Below, in pieces: positions 1 to 6,785 of a DNA stretch of 10,781 nt. The notes under the pieces are model-generated. The model made no database searches, was not told the origin of the DNA, and worked only from the letters and a program-made list of their open reading frames with translations. The stretch is from NCBI GenBank assembly GCA_018054915.1, contig JAGPIR010000025.1, positions 1 through 10,781 on the forward strand, written 5' to 3'. A program made the translations under genes and the position numbers. Positions within the stretch are counted from its first letter, which is position 1, and the number at the start of each line of letters is the position of its first letter. Source of the stretch: Allobrachymonas sp. GTDB lineage: Bacteria > Pseudomonadota > Gammaproteobacteria > Burkholderiales > Burkholderiaceae_C.

Positions 1-95
1 GGTTTATGCGGCATGCTGGAACCGGGCAACAGTTGCACACGCTCGAGTTGCGCGACCCCGATGGCAACCAACTGCTGTTGGTCGAACTGGGATGA
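1..95 (+). CDS. VOC (glyoxalase/bleomycin-resistance-like) family protein, 3' end only
   Basis: The frame starting at base 3 reads about 30 codons to a TGA at 93-95. The peptide contains LHTLELRDPDGNQLLLVE, the typical last strand of a vicinal-oxygen-chelate fold, in which the conserved Glu before the aromatic or hydrophobic stretch and the 'DPDGN' turn recur across glyoxalase I, dioxygenase and resistance-type members. The rest of the gene lies outside the window, so neither substrate nor metal can be inferred. A competing frame starting at 13 runs to 210 but is rich in Cys, Ser and Trp and lacks family features. The call rests on a short segment. Confidence 0.6.
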   Translation, partial: FMRHAGTGQQLHTLELRDPDGNQLLLVELG

Positions 96-394
96 AAAAG
101 AACATCAGGAGGTTCTTTGCTCATCACTGGTTCAGGTGGCGGGCGTGTCCTTCTCTGAGAAGAGCGCGATGGTGAAAAAACGGAATCAGATAGGTCCTTC
201 TCTGCGGTGAATCCCTGGCATGAGGCGGATTGGCTATTTCGGCAAGGGCTGCCCCCAGGTGAATCAGATGCAGCATCGTGATCTGTGGCCGAGGGTGCAA
301 GGGGATGCCCGTGGCGCGTAAAAACTGCCGCTCTCCTGAGATGACATCTCAGGGCGCAATACGCGTTGCGGTATGCTGAGACAATTTCCACAGA
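96..394. other. Gene-free stretch between the VOC gene and the epimerase gene
   Basis: No convincing coding frame is seen in these 299 bases. Just after the VOC stop is a 7-bp inverted repeat (AAAGAAC at 97-103, GTTCTTT at 112-118) that could act as a weak terminator, but it lacks a proper T-run. Near the right end are a perfect 19-bp palindrome (335-353) and a shorter inverted repeat, CGCAA at 355-359 with TTGCG at 366-370. A TATGCT at 372-377 could be a -10 element, but no good -35 partner is visible. Confidence 0.55.
335..353. promoter_or_regulatory. Perfect 19-bp palindrome (candidate operator or hairpin)
   Basis: CCTGAGAT at 335-342 and ATCTCAGG at 346-353 are exact reverse complements around a GAC centre. 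The element ends about 40 bp before the first ATG of the epimerase gene and just upstream of a possible -10 (TATGCT, 372-377). This position and perfect dyad symmetry suit a dimeric regulator site. There is no T-run, so a terminator is unlikely. The binding protein is unknown. Confidence 0.4.
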
Positions 395-1426
395 ATGGGT
401 TTCAGGCGTTGTAAAAGACGCGTGTATTTCGTTACTGGTTTATTTGTTGCTGCCATGCATTGTTCCCACCCCGCTTCAGGTGCTTTGCCTGCGCGTTTTC
501 GGCGCCAGCGCATTCTCATTGTGGGGTGTGGGGATATTGGGATGCGACTGTTGAGGCGCATGCAGACCAGCAGGCAAAGACTGCATGTGATAGTGCTCTG
601 TCGCAATGCGTCCAATGCGGAGAGCATCAGGCAATTTGGCGTGCGGGTTCTGTGGGGCGATCTGGATCGCGCGCATTCTTTGGCGCGGTTTGCCGGCTTG
701 GCGCATCGCGTCGTCCATCTGGCGCCACCAGACGATGCCAGCGAGCAGTGGTGGCGAGATTTGCGTACGCTGGCATTGGTGCGCGCTTTGCGACGCCGCA
801 TGGCGCCAAGGCAATTGGTATATGGCAGCACCAGCGGGGTATATGGCAACAGGCACGGATCCTGGGTGAGCGAGGTCATGCCCGCGCAGCCGCATACACC
901 GAGGGCTTGCCGTCGCGCGGATGCCGAACGTATCGTGCGTCACTGGGGCCGCACGCAGGCGGCGAAGGCTCCACCGTCTTGCAGCGTCAGCATTTTGCGC
1001 ATTTCGGCCATATATGCGCCAGACCGAGCCGGATCAACGCCGCGCGAGCGGCTGTTGCGCGGCATGTCTGTATTGACGCGTGCCGATGACATTTATATCA
1101 ACCATGTTCACGCCGATGATCTGGCGCGCGCTTGTTGGCTGGCGTTGTGGCGTGGAAAGAATCAGCGCATTTACAACGTCAACGATGATTCGAGCATGAA
1201 AATGGGTGACTATTTTGAGATGGCTGCCGACTTGTACAACCTGCCCAAGCCATCGCGCCTGCCCTTGCAGGTCGCACGGGAAATTCTGCCGTTATCACTG
1301 CTGGGATTCATGCAGGAATCGCGCCGTATGCGCAATACGCGCATCAAGCAGGAGCTGCGTTGGCGACCACATTACCCCACGCCAGCAGATGGGCTGCAGG
1401 GTGACATTCAGGGCCGTCTGTTTTAG
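395..1426 (+). CDS. NAD-dependent epimerase/dehydratase (SDR) family protein
   Basis: This is an extended short-chain dehydrogenase-like protein. With the ATG at 395 it has 343 residues. The nucleotide-binding loop GCGDIG is at residues 44-49, preceded by the first beta strand RILIV. It also has an SDR-like YGSTSGVYG segment near residue 143, a later strand ending in RISAIYAPDR, and YINHVHADDLA, which resembles the 'NRIHVDDLA' segment of YeeZ-type epimerase homologues. The classical YxxxK is not obvious, so catalysis is uncertain. The start is ambiguous: 395 has no clear ribosome-binding site and puts 43 residues before the glycine loop, while TTG at 485 follows CAGG (477-480) and gives a more usual N-terminus; ATG at 455 is a third choice. 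The gene ends 46 bp before hisF and may be transcribed with it. Substrate is unknown. Confidence 0.75.
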   Translation: MGFRRCKRRVYFVTGLFVAAMHCSHPASGALPARFRRQRILIVGCGDIGMRLLRRMQTSRQRLHVIVLCRNASNAESIRQFGVRVLWGDLDRAHSLARFAGLAHRVVHLAPPDDASEQWWRDLRTLALVRALRRRMAPRQLVYGSTSGVYGNRHGSWVSEVMPAQPHTPRACRRADAERIVRHWGRTQAAKAPPSCSVSILRISAIYAPDRAGSTPRERLLRGMSVLTRADDIYINHVHADDLARACWLALWRGKNQRIYNVNDDSSMKMGDYFEMAADLYNLPKPSRLPLQVAREILPLSLLGFMQESRRMRNTRIKQELRWRPHYPTPADGLQGDIQGRLF

Positions 1427-1460
1427 CCAGATTGCGGGCAAATCCATATCCTGGGGCACT

Positions 1461-1472
1461 TACAATCTGCCC
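1461..1472 (+). promoter_or_regulatory. Possible -10 element for a leaderless hisF mRNA
   Basis: TACAAT at 1461-1466 lies so close to the hisF ATG (1473) that transcription starting 6-7 bases downstream of the hexamer would begin at the start codon itself. No Shine-Dalgarno sequence sits at normal spacing; a GGGG at 1453-1456 is 16 bases away. The -35 is weak: TTGCGG at 1432-1437 is 23 bp from the -10, longer than usual. The call therefore rests on the -10 and the lack of a ribosome-binding site. Confidence 0.35.
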
Positions 1473-2255
1473 ATGTTAGCCAAACGCATCATTCCCTGTC
1501 TGGACGTAACCGGTGGCCGTGTGGTCAAGGGCGTCAATTTCGTTGGCCTGCGCGATGCGGGCGATCCCGTCGAGGTGGCTGCCCGATACAACGAGCAGGG
1601 CGCCGACGAGCTGACGTTTCTGGACATTACCGCCACCAGCGACGGCCGTGACCTGATCCTGCACATCATTGAAGCGGTGGCCAGCCAGGTTTTTATCCCG
1701 CTGACGGTGGGTGGCGGCGTGCGCACGCTGGAAGATGTGCGCCGCCTTCTGAATGCGGGGGCCGACAAGACCAGTTTCAATTCGGCGGCCATTGCCAATC
1801 CGCAGGTGATTCGTGATGCGGCAGACCGGTATGGTTCGCAATGCATCGTGGTTGCGATAGATGCCAAGCGCCGCACAGCGCCTGAAGACATTGCCGCGCG
1901 CGGCGAGGGTTGGGATGTCTATAGCCATGGCGGCCGCAAGAATACGGGGCTGGATGCCCTGCAATGGGCGTGTCAGATGGCCAATTACGGCGCGGGTGAA
2001 ATCCTGCTGACCAGCATGGATCGCGACGGTACCAAAGCGGGTTTTGATCTGGAGTTGACACGCGCAGTGAGTGATGCGCTCACCATACCCATCATTGCTT
2101 CTGGTGGTGTGGGCACACTCGATCACCTGGCCGATGGTGTGCAACAGGGCCGGGCCGATGCCGTGCTGGCTGCAAGCATTTTTCATTACGGCGAGTTCAC
2201 CGTGGCGCAGGCCAAGCAGCATATGGCGGTGCGGGGCATCCCGGTGCGGCTGTAA
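1473..2255 (+). CDS. hisF: Imidazole glycerol phosphate synthase cyclase subunit HisF
   Basis: HisF is the cyclase half of the HisFH enzyme. With ammonia supplied by HisH it converts PRFAR to imidazole glycerol phosphate and AICAR in the cytoplasm. The 260-residue protein is of normal family length and shows the half-barrel repeats: LAKRIIPCLDV at the N-terminus with catalytic Asp11, TVGGGVRT (phosphate site) around residues 78-84, Asp130 in VVAIDAKR as the second catalytic acid, and IIASGGVGTLDH in the second phosphate-binding half. The ATG at 1473 fits the conserved N-terminus MLAKRIIPCLDV; in-frame upstream codons overlap the epimerase gene. The immediate upstream neighbour is an epimerase and not hisA, so this hisFIE block seems separated from the rest of the his genes. 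No Shine-Dalgarno is present, and a TACAAT box abuts the start. Confidence 0.97.
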   Translation: MLAKRIIPCLDVTGGRVVKGVNFVGLRDAGDPVEVAARYNEQGADELTFLDITATSDGRDLILHIIEAVASQVFIPLTVGGGVRTLEDVRRLLNAGADKTSFNSAAIANPQVIRDAADRYGSQCIVVAIDAKRRTAPEDIAARGEGWDVYSHGGRKNTGLDALQWACQMANYGAGEILLTSMDRDGTKAGFDLELTRAVSDALTIPIIASGGVGTLDHLADGVQQGRADAVLAASIFHYGEFTVAQAKQHMAVRGIPVRL

Positions 2256-2317
2256 CCTAACCGTACTCATGTGCCTGTCGATGCTCTGCGCCCCTGCGGA
2301 GAATGGAACTGGAGTGT

Positions 2318-2719
2318 ATGAAAACCGATAACAACTGGCTTGATGCCATCCGTTGGGATGCTAGCGGCCTGGTGCCCGTGATTGCGCAGGAGCAGACCAG
2401 CGGCGACGTGCTGATGGTTGCCTGGATGAACCGCGAGGCCTTGCAGAAAACGGCAGAGCTCGGCCGCGCCGTGTATTTCAGCCGTTCGCGCGGCAAACTC
2501 TGGTTCAAGGGTGAAGAAAGCGGCCACGTGCAAACCGTGCACGATATTCGCCTGGATTGTGACAACGACGTGATTTTGCTCAAGATTACGCAAACCGGCC
2601 ATGAGCCTGGCATTGCCTGTCATACCGGGCGGCACAGCTGTTTTTACCAGCGTTTGCATAATGGAGCGTGGCAGGCGGCAGATCCTGTCTTGAAAGATCC
2701 ACAAAGCATCTATAAATGA
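2318..2719 (+). CDS. hisI: Phosphoribosyl-AMP cyclohydrolase HisI
   Basis: HisI opens the adenine ring of phosphoribosyl-AMP in step three of histidine synthesis and is a zinc- and magnesium-dependent cytoplasmic enzyme. The 133-residue protein is a stand-alone cyclohydrolase, unlike the fused HisIE of enterics. Visible family features are VLMVAWMNREAL (31-42), YFSRSRGKLWFKGE (53-66), and the metal ligands Cys81 with nearby Asp80, Asp82 and Asp84, plus Cys101 and Cys108 in the signature CHTGRHSCFY. The ATG at 2318 is preferred: GGAG at 2311-2314 precedes it, though with tight spacing, and MKTDNNWLDAI matches usual N-termini. An in-frame ATG at 2303 would add five residues. It lies 62 bp after hisF and 62 bp before hisE, in the same orientation, so co-transcription is likely. 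Confidence 0.96.
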   Translation: MKTDNNWLDAIRWDASGLVPVIAQEQTSGDVLMVAWMNREALQKTAELGRAVYFSRSRGKLWFKGEESGHVQTVHDIRLDCDNDVILLKITQTGHEPGIACHTGRHSCFYQRLHNGAWQAADPVLKDPQSIYK

Positions 2720-2781
2720 TTAACTGATGCAGGCCGCCATCCACTGGCAGTTTTGAGGCAACGCGAGAAAAGGCTTTCACC

Positions 2782-3165
2782 ATGCAAACCAATACGCAAG
2801 TGGCTGACGATGCGCTGGCCCGTTTGGCAAACGTCATTGAAACACGGCTTCCGGCACAGGGGGGTGACCCCGATTCAAGTTACGTGGCGCGTTTGCTGCA
2901 CAAGGGACCTGACGCCTTCCTCAAGAAAATCGGTGAAGAAGCCACCGAAGTGGTCATGGCTGCCAAGGATGTTTCTGCAGGGGCCGACAAGGCCAAGCTG
3001 GTTTACGAAGTGGCCGACTTGTGGTTCCATAGTTTGGTGGCGCTGGCGCATTATGGTCTGCGTCCGGAAGATGTCATTGGTGAACTGATGCGGCGCGAAG
3101 GCACCAGCGGCATTGAGGAGAAGGCCCAGCGCAAGGCGCAGGCGCGTGCAGACCAAGAGCCCTGA
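2782..3165 (+). CDS. hisE: Phosphoribosyl-ATP pyrophosphatase HisE
   Basis: HisE hydrolyses phosphoribosyl-ATP to phosphoribosyl-AMP and pyrophosphate, the second step of histidine synthesis. The 127-residue protein has the all-alpha MazG-like fold signature: SYVARLLHKGPDAFLKKIGEEATE with acidic metal ligands Glu52, Glu53 and Glu56, then KLVYEVADLWFH with Glu76 and Asp79. The charged tail after about residue 107 is an extension beyond the catalytic core. Start ATG 2782 follows AAAAGG (about 2768-2773) at good spacing. It is a separate gene downstream of hisI, the usual betaproteobacterial arrangement, and is followed after 44 bp by a membrane-protein gene in the same direction. Confidence 0.95.
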   Translation: MQTNTQVADDALARLANVIETRLPAQGGDPDSSYVARLLHKGPDAFLKKIGEEATEVVMAAKDVSAGADKAKLVYEVADLWFHSLVALAHYGLRPEDVIGELMRREGTSGIEEKAQRKAQARADQEP

Positions 3166-3209
3166 ATCGCATGCCCTGTTGCATAAGGGGGCAAGAGTGA
3201 AAGGCAATC

Positions 3210-3641
3210 ATGAGTGACGAAGATGTTGTTGACGTACAGGGCCGATTCAAGGATGGCGGGCAGCCACTCCCGCTAGGCGGGCCTTCCGATGACCGTATGG
3301 ATACGCTCAAGACACTCGGCTGGATCAGTTACAGCCTGCACCTGGCGGTGGCCCTATCTGCCGTCATTCCAGGCGTTCAGGCCGGTGTCGGCCTGCTGTT
3401 CGTCGCCATTCTGATCGATTGGATCAAGAAGCAGGATGCCCAGGGAACCTGGCAGTTCAGCCATTTTTCTTGGCGCATCCGTTCGGTCATCTGGGCAGGC
3501 GTGCTGTATTCGTTGACTGTGCCGTTGTGGCTACTGATCGTTCCCGGCTGGATAGCCTGGAGCTGCATTTCGATCTGGTTCATCTACCGCATCGTGCGCG
3601 GCATGGTCTGCATGTACGAAGGCCGCGAAGTCCGCGGCTGA
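3210..3641 (+). CDS. Small multi-pass membrane protein (DUF4870-like)
   Basis: This is a 143-residue inner-membrane protein of unknown function. After an acidic, cytoplasm-like N-terminus (about residues 1-33) come two hydrophobic segments at about 36-53 and 57-72, a polar loop with aromatic residues (73-90), and two more at about 91-111 and 113-129. The C-terminal WFIYRIVRGMVCMYEGREV resembles the 'YRIxxGxxxLxxGxP' end seen in DUF4870-type proteins. GAAAGG at 3199-3204 is well placed for the ATG at 3210. It sits between hisE and the HIT gene, where I recall Burkholderiales genomes carrying a similar small membrane gene; nothing here links it mechanistically to histidine synthesis. Confidence 0.8.
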   Translation: MSDEDVVDVQGRFKDGGQPLPLGGPSDDRMDTLKTLGWISYSLHLAVALSAVIPGVQAGVGLLFVAILIDWIKKQDAQGTWQFSHFSWRIRSVIWAGVLYSLTVPLWLLIVPGWIAWSCISIWFIYRIVRGMVCMYEGREVRG

Positions 3642-3658
3642 GATACCGCTGCAGGTCC

Positions 3659-3688
3659 TTCACTGTGAGTGAAACACCGGCCTAGAAT
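3659..3688 (+). promoter_or_regulatory. Putative sigma-70 promoter of hinT overlapped by a palindrome
   Basis: TTCACT (3659-3664) and TAGAAT (3683-3688) form a -35/-10 pair with an 18-bp spacer, about 35 bp upstream of the hinT start. The -35 is the left arm of a perfect inverted repeat, TTCACTGTGAGTGAA (3659-3673), so a protein bound there would block RNA polymerase. No terminator separates this from the membrane-protein gene, so read-through from the his block is also possible. Confidence 0.4.
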
Positions 3689-3723
3689 AGGCTGCTCCAT
3701 CCATTTTTGAAAGGTGTGTTCCC

Positions 3724-4083
3724 ATGGGCCATTCTTCCGATTGCATTTTCTGCAAGATCGTTGCCGGCGAGGTGCCTTCGCGCAAGGTCTATGAGGATGA
3801 AGACATCTACGTCTTTCATGACATCAGTCCGTGGGCGCCTGTTCATTTCCTGATGATTCCCAAGCGCCACATTCCATCGCTGGCCCAGCTCGAATCGCAG
3901 GACGCCGAATTGATGGGCAAGATCATGACGCTGGCGCCGAAGCTGGCGCTGGAGCAGGGGTGCCATCCCTACCCTGAAGGCGGATTCCGCATCATGGTCA
4001 ACGTGGGCGATCATGGCGGGCAAGAAGTGCACCATCTGCACGTGCATGTCATGGGTGGCCCGCGGCCGTGGGCCAGGGGCTGA
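3724..4083 (+). CDS. hinT: HIT-family purine nucleoside phosphoramidase (HinT-like)
   Basis: This is a histidine-triad hydrolase that cleaves adenosine phosphoramidates and acyl-adenylates in the cytoplasm. The 119-residue protein has a CxxC pair at Cys7 and Cys10, the core GEVPSRKVYEDEDIYVFHDISPWAPVH with the following IPKRHI (residues 45-50), and the HIT motif HLHVHVM with His104, His106 (the expected nucleophile) and His108. It ends in GGPRPWARG, like the Hint C-terminal 'GGRxMxWPPG' region. AAAGGTG at 3710-3716 sets the ATG at 3724. The promoter upstream suggests it can be expressed apart from hisE. In related genomes, as I recall, this gene precedes tatABC, but here it precedes cbpA. Confidence 0.94.
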   Translation: MGHSSDCIFCKIVAGEVPSRKVYEDEDIYVFHDISPWAPVHFLMIPKRHIPSLAQLESQDAELMGKIMTLAPKLALEQGCHPYPEGGFRIMVNVGDHGGQEVHHLHVHVMGGPRPWARG

Positions 4084-4168
4084 TTCTTGCAGCGTGCGCC
4101 CATACGAGGTGCATGGCGCCTGATGATGCGACAGACAAAACCACGCGGATTGCAGGAGTAGATTGCTG

Positions 4169-5152
4169 ATGGAATTCAAGGACTATTACCAGATACTCGG
4201 CGTGGAAAAGAATGCCAGCGCAGACGAGATCAAGAAAGCCTATCGCAAACTGGCCCGCAAGTACCATCCCGACGTAAGCAAGGAAACGGACGCGGCGCAG
4301 CGCATGGCCGAAATCAACGAGGCCAATACGGTGTTGTCGGATGCGGAAAAACGCAAGGCCTATGACCAACTGGGCGCTCAGGCGTATGCGCAGGGCATGG
4401 GGGCAGGCGGTCATTACCAGCCGCCGCCGAATTGGGATTCGGACTTTTCCTTTTCTGAAGGCGCTGGTGATTTTTCCGGTTTCCGTGGCGGCGAAGAAGA
4501 AGGCTACAGCGAATTTTTTGAGCATCTGTTTGGCCGTGCGGCGCACACCCGGCGTGCACGCGGTGCATCGGCTTCTGGCGCGGCATCCATGCGCGGAGAA
4601 GACCAGCGCGCCACGATCGAACTGGATCTGGCTGACCTCTACCAAGGCGCCGAGCGCACCATCACGTTGCAGGGCCACACGCTGGATGCCCAGGGGCATC
4701 TTGTTCCGCAGCAGCGTACCTTGCACGTCAAAATCCCCAAGGGTGTACATGAGGGCCAAATGATCCGCCTGGCTGGACAGGGTGGAGCGGGTCATGGAGG
4801 CGCGGCAGCCGGCGATTTGCTGCTGCAAGTGCGGCTGCGCGCCGATTCACGCTGGCACACCGAAGGCAAAGACGTTTACCAGCGCCTGCGTCTGGCGCCG
4901 TGGGAAGCGGCACTGGGTGGCAGCGTGCGGGTGGAAATGCCGGGTGGCGCCATGATCGATGTCAACGTTCCGGCTGGTTCTGGCAGTGGCCGCAAATTGC
5001 GTCTCAAGGGGCGCGGCATTCCGGCGGCGCGCCCGGGAGATCTGTATCTTGAAATTGAGTTGGCCATTCCTGGCGCTGTCACGGATCAGCAGCGGGATGC
5101 GTGGCAGGCTCTGGCCAATGCGTATCCAGGCTTCAATCCCCGTCTGGCCTGA
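4169..5152 (+). CDS. cbpA: CbpA-type J-domain co-chaperone (class II DnaJ homologue)
   Basis: This J-protein stimulates the DnaK ATPase and presents substrates; E. coli CbpA also binds curved DNA. The 327-residue protein has an N-terminal J domain (about 4-67) with the HPD triad at residues 33-35, a Gly/Phe-rich acidic linker (about 74-125), and two C-terminal beta domains (about 145-320) including LHVKIPKGVHEGQMIRLAGQG and GSGRKLRLKGRGIP. There is no CxxCxGxG zinc finger, which separates it from DnaJ proper. The ATG at 4169 is preferred, with AGGAG at 4154-4158; a TTG at 4163 would add only two residues. It is slightly longer than E. coli CbpA (306). The downstream cbpM, 19 bp away, supports the CbpA assignment. 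Confidence 0.93.
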   Translation: MEFKDYYQILGVEKNASADEIKKAYRKLARKYHPDVSKETDAAQRMAEINEANTVLSDAEKRKAYDQLGAQAYAQGMGAGGHYQPPPNWDSDFSFSEGAGDFSGFRGGEEEGYSEFFEHLFGRAAHTRRARGASASGAASMRGEDQRATIELDLADLYQGAERTITLQGHTLDAQGHLVPQQRTLHVKIPKGVHEGQMIRLAGQGGAGHGGAAAGDLLLQVRLRADSRWHTEGKDVYQRLRLAPWEAALGGSVRVEMPGGAMIDVNVPAGSGSGRKLRLKGRGIPAARPGDLYLEIELAIPGAVTDQQRDAWQALANAYPGFNPRLA

Positions 5153-5171
5153 TCACCATGAGGGTGTGAGC

Positions 5172-5531
5172 ATGAATCAATCCAATATTTCTACATGGGC
5201 CATTGCCGTAGAGTCCGTCGAACTGCTGGGCGATGACGGATTGACCCTTGAACAGGTGGCGCAGGCATGCAGCCTTTCGTCGCAATGGTTGATCAATCGG
5301 GTACATGCCGGTGTGCTGGCGCCGGCGGCAGTAGATGCAAATGGTGATATATCACCAAGCAGCGGCTGGCGGTTTTCCTCTGCCACTGTGATGCGCGCCC
5401 GCCGGGTGGCTGAACTGGAACGCTGTTTTGATGCCGATCCGCAACTGGCGGCGCTGACCGTGGACTTGATGGAAGAGGTGGCGCTGTTGCGCAAGCGGGT
5501 GCAAATGGCAGCGGACAGCGAGAATGGCTGA
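5172..5531 (+). CDS. cbpM: Chaperone modulator CbpM
   Basis: CbpM binds the J domain of CbpA and inhibits both its co-chaperone activity and its DNA binding. The 119-residue product has a MerR-like helix-turn-helix region, LTLEQVAQACSLSSQWLINRVHAGVLAP (about 24-51), followed by WRFSSATVMRARRVAELERCFDADPQLAALTVDLMEEVALLRKRV, where the DADPQLAAL...LMEEV pattern is typical of CbpM and ends in a short helical or coiled segment. GAGGGTG (5160-5166) precedes the ATG at 5172. The 19-bp gap to cbpA implies one transcript. It stops 17 bp from the end of the convergent protease gene, with no obvious terminator between them. Confidence 0.92.
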   Translation: MNQSNISTWAIAVESVELLGDDGLTLEQVAQACSLSSQWLINRVHAGVLAPAAVDANGDISPSSGWRFSSATVMRARRVAELERCFDADPQLAALTVDLMEEVALLRKRVQMAADSENG

Positions 5532-5548
5532 TTTCTGCTGGCATCGGG

Positions 5549-6718
5549 CTATTGGCCGCCAACATTCTCCGAGCTGGCTGCGGGTTTGGGTCTTTGCTGC
5601 GGCGTAATCTTGATGGTCCGGATTTCGGACTTGCGCTTCACGGCCAGATCAGCGATGACACCAGGTTTAAGTGCCGAAACGGCTGCCAGTAAATCTTGAG
5701 CATTGCGTATGTTTTGGGCATTAACCTTGCTAATGATGTCCCCGGGTTGCAGACCGGCTTTGGAGGCTGGACTGTCGTGCAGGATGCCGGTGACCATGAC
5801 CCCTTCGTTTTCCTTGCCGCCAAAAGCTGCTGCGATCTCGGCGGTGATGTTGCTGGGCTCCACGCCAATCCAGCCGCGCGTCACGTGCCCAGTGTGAATG
5901 ATGTCATCCAGCACCTGCTTGGCCATGCTGGTCGGCGTGGCAAAGCCGATGCCCATGTAGCCGCCGGTGCGCGAATAAATGGCTGTATTGATGCCGACCA
6001 GATTGCCGCGAATATCCACCAACGCCCCACCCGAGTTGCCAGGGTTGATAGCGGCATCAGTCTGGATGAAGTTTTCGAAGGTGTTGATGCCGAGTTCGCT
6101 GCGTCCCAGGGCGCTGACAATGCCGCTGGTAACGGTCTGCCCGACGCCAAACGGATTTCCGATGGCCAGCACCGGATCACCCACTTGCAAACTGCCCGAA
6201 TCCCCCAGGGCGACTGACGGCACCGTGCCAAGACTGATTTTGAGTACGGCCAGATCCGTGTCCGGATCGGTGCCAATGACGGTGGCAGGGGCCCGGCGCC
6301 CGTCGCTGAGCTGGATTTCAATGGCGGTTGCCTCTTCCAGCACGTGATTGTTGGTAAGAATGTAGCCGTCTGGGCTGACGATCACGCCGCTGCCCATACC
6401 AGAGAAGCTGTCCTCTTCCTCGCTTTCTGAGCGGTCCTTCTGCCCATATCCGCGTTGTTGCTGAACCAGTTGTTCGGCCTGCTCCGGGTTGGTGATGACA
6501 CTGACGACCGCCGGAGCAGCCACTTTGGCCGCGTTACGCAGCGTTTCGGATGAAGAGGATGTCAGGAGGGCCGATGCGGAGGCAGCAGCAGAATCCGGTT
6601 GTCTGGAAAGATGCAGGCCGATGGCTCGCAACCAATCAGGCTGGAGGGTGGCGACGACAAACCAACAGGCCAGCACAATAGTCACAACCTGCGAGAATAA
6701 CAACCACAATTTCCTCAT
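5549..6718 (-). CDS. Membrane-anchored HtrA/DegS-like serine protease with one PDZ domain
   Basis: This is a trypsin-like S1C endopeptidase of 389 residues. An N-terminal transmembrane anchor (about 5-25) and a low-complexity Ala/Ser linker place the protease in the periplasm. The catalytic triad is visible: His125 in ILTNNHVLEE, Asp155 in DPDTDLAVLK and Ser229 in GNSGGALVD. The activation-loop stretch IGNPFGVGQTVTSGIVSALGR is intact. A single PDZ domain occupies about 285-375 (GWIGVEP...SPASKAGLQPGDIISKVN). One PDZ plus a membrane anchor resembles DegS more than DegP or DegQ, but whether it cleaves an anti-sigma factor cannot be told. The start MRKLWLLFSQVV is chosen because the anchor follows it; an in-frame extension to 6844 would put about 42 polar residues before the anchor. 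No Shine-Dalgarno precedes it; the mRNA reads TTCCCTCC there instead. Confidence 0.92.
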   Translation of the reverse strand: MRKLWLLFSQVVTIVLACWFVVATLQPDWLRAIGLHLSRQPDSAAASASALLTSSSSETLRNAAKVAAPAVVSVITNPEQAEQLVQQQRGYGQKDRSESEEEDSFSGMGSGVIVSPDGYILTNNHVLEEATAIEIQLSDGRRAPATVIGTDPDTDLAVLKISLGTVPSVALGDSGSLQVGDPVLAIGNPFGVGQTVTSGIVSALGRSELGINTFENFIQTDAAINPGNSGGALVDIRGNLVGINTAIYSRTGGYMGIGFATPTSMAKQVLDDIIHTGHVTRGWIGVEPSNITAEIAAAFGGKENEGVMVTGILHDSPASKAGLQPGDIISKVNAQNIRNAQDLLAAVSALKPGVIADLAVKRKSEIRTIKITPQQRPKPAASSENVGGQ

Positions 6719-6785
6719 GGAGGGAATTGTCGCTGAAATTTCCGTTTTGCAATGGCCATGGGCCGTATTTTCCCGGGAGAAGCAT

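Noticed and set aside
13..210. Open frame of 65 codons near the left end
   Set aside because: It overlaps the convincing VOC C-terminus in another frame, has a Cys/Trp/Ser-rich composition unlike a real protein, and lacks a ribosome-binding site.
476..943. Long minus-strand frames inside the epimerase gene
   Set aside because: High GC content opens antisense frames; the plus frame has clear Rossmann and epimerase motifs.
1476..2270. 264-codon minus-strand frame opposite hisF
   Set aside because: A shadow of hisF, whose catalytic residues and full family length are seen on the plus strand.
3174..3194. TGCCC...GGGCA hairpin between hisE and the membrane-protein gene as a terminator
   Set aside because: No T-run follows, and the next gene has a ribosome-binding site soon after; transcription more likely continues.
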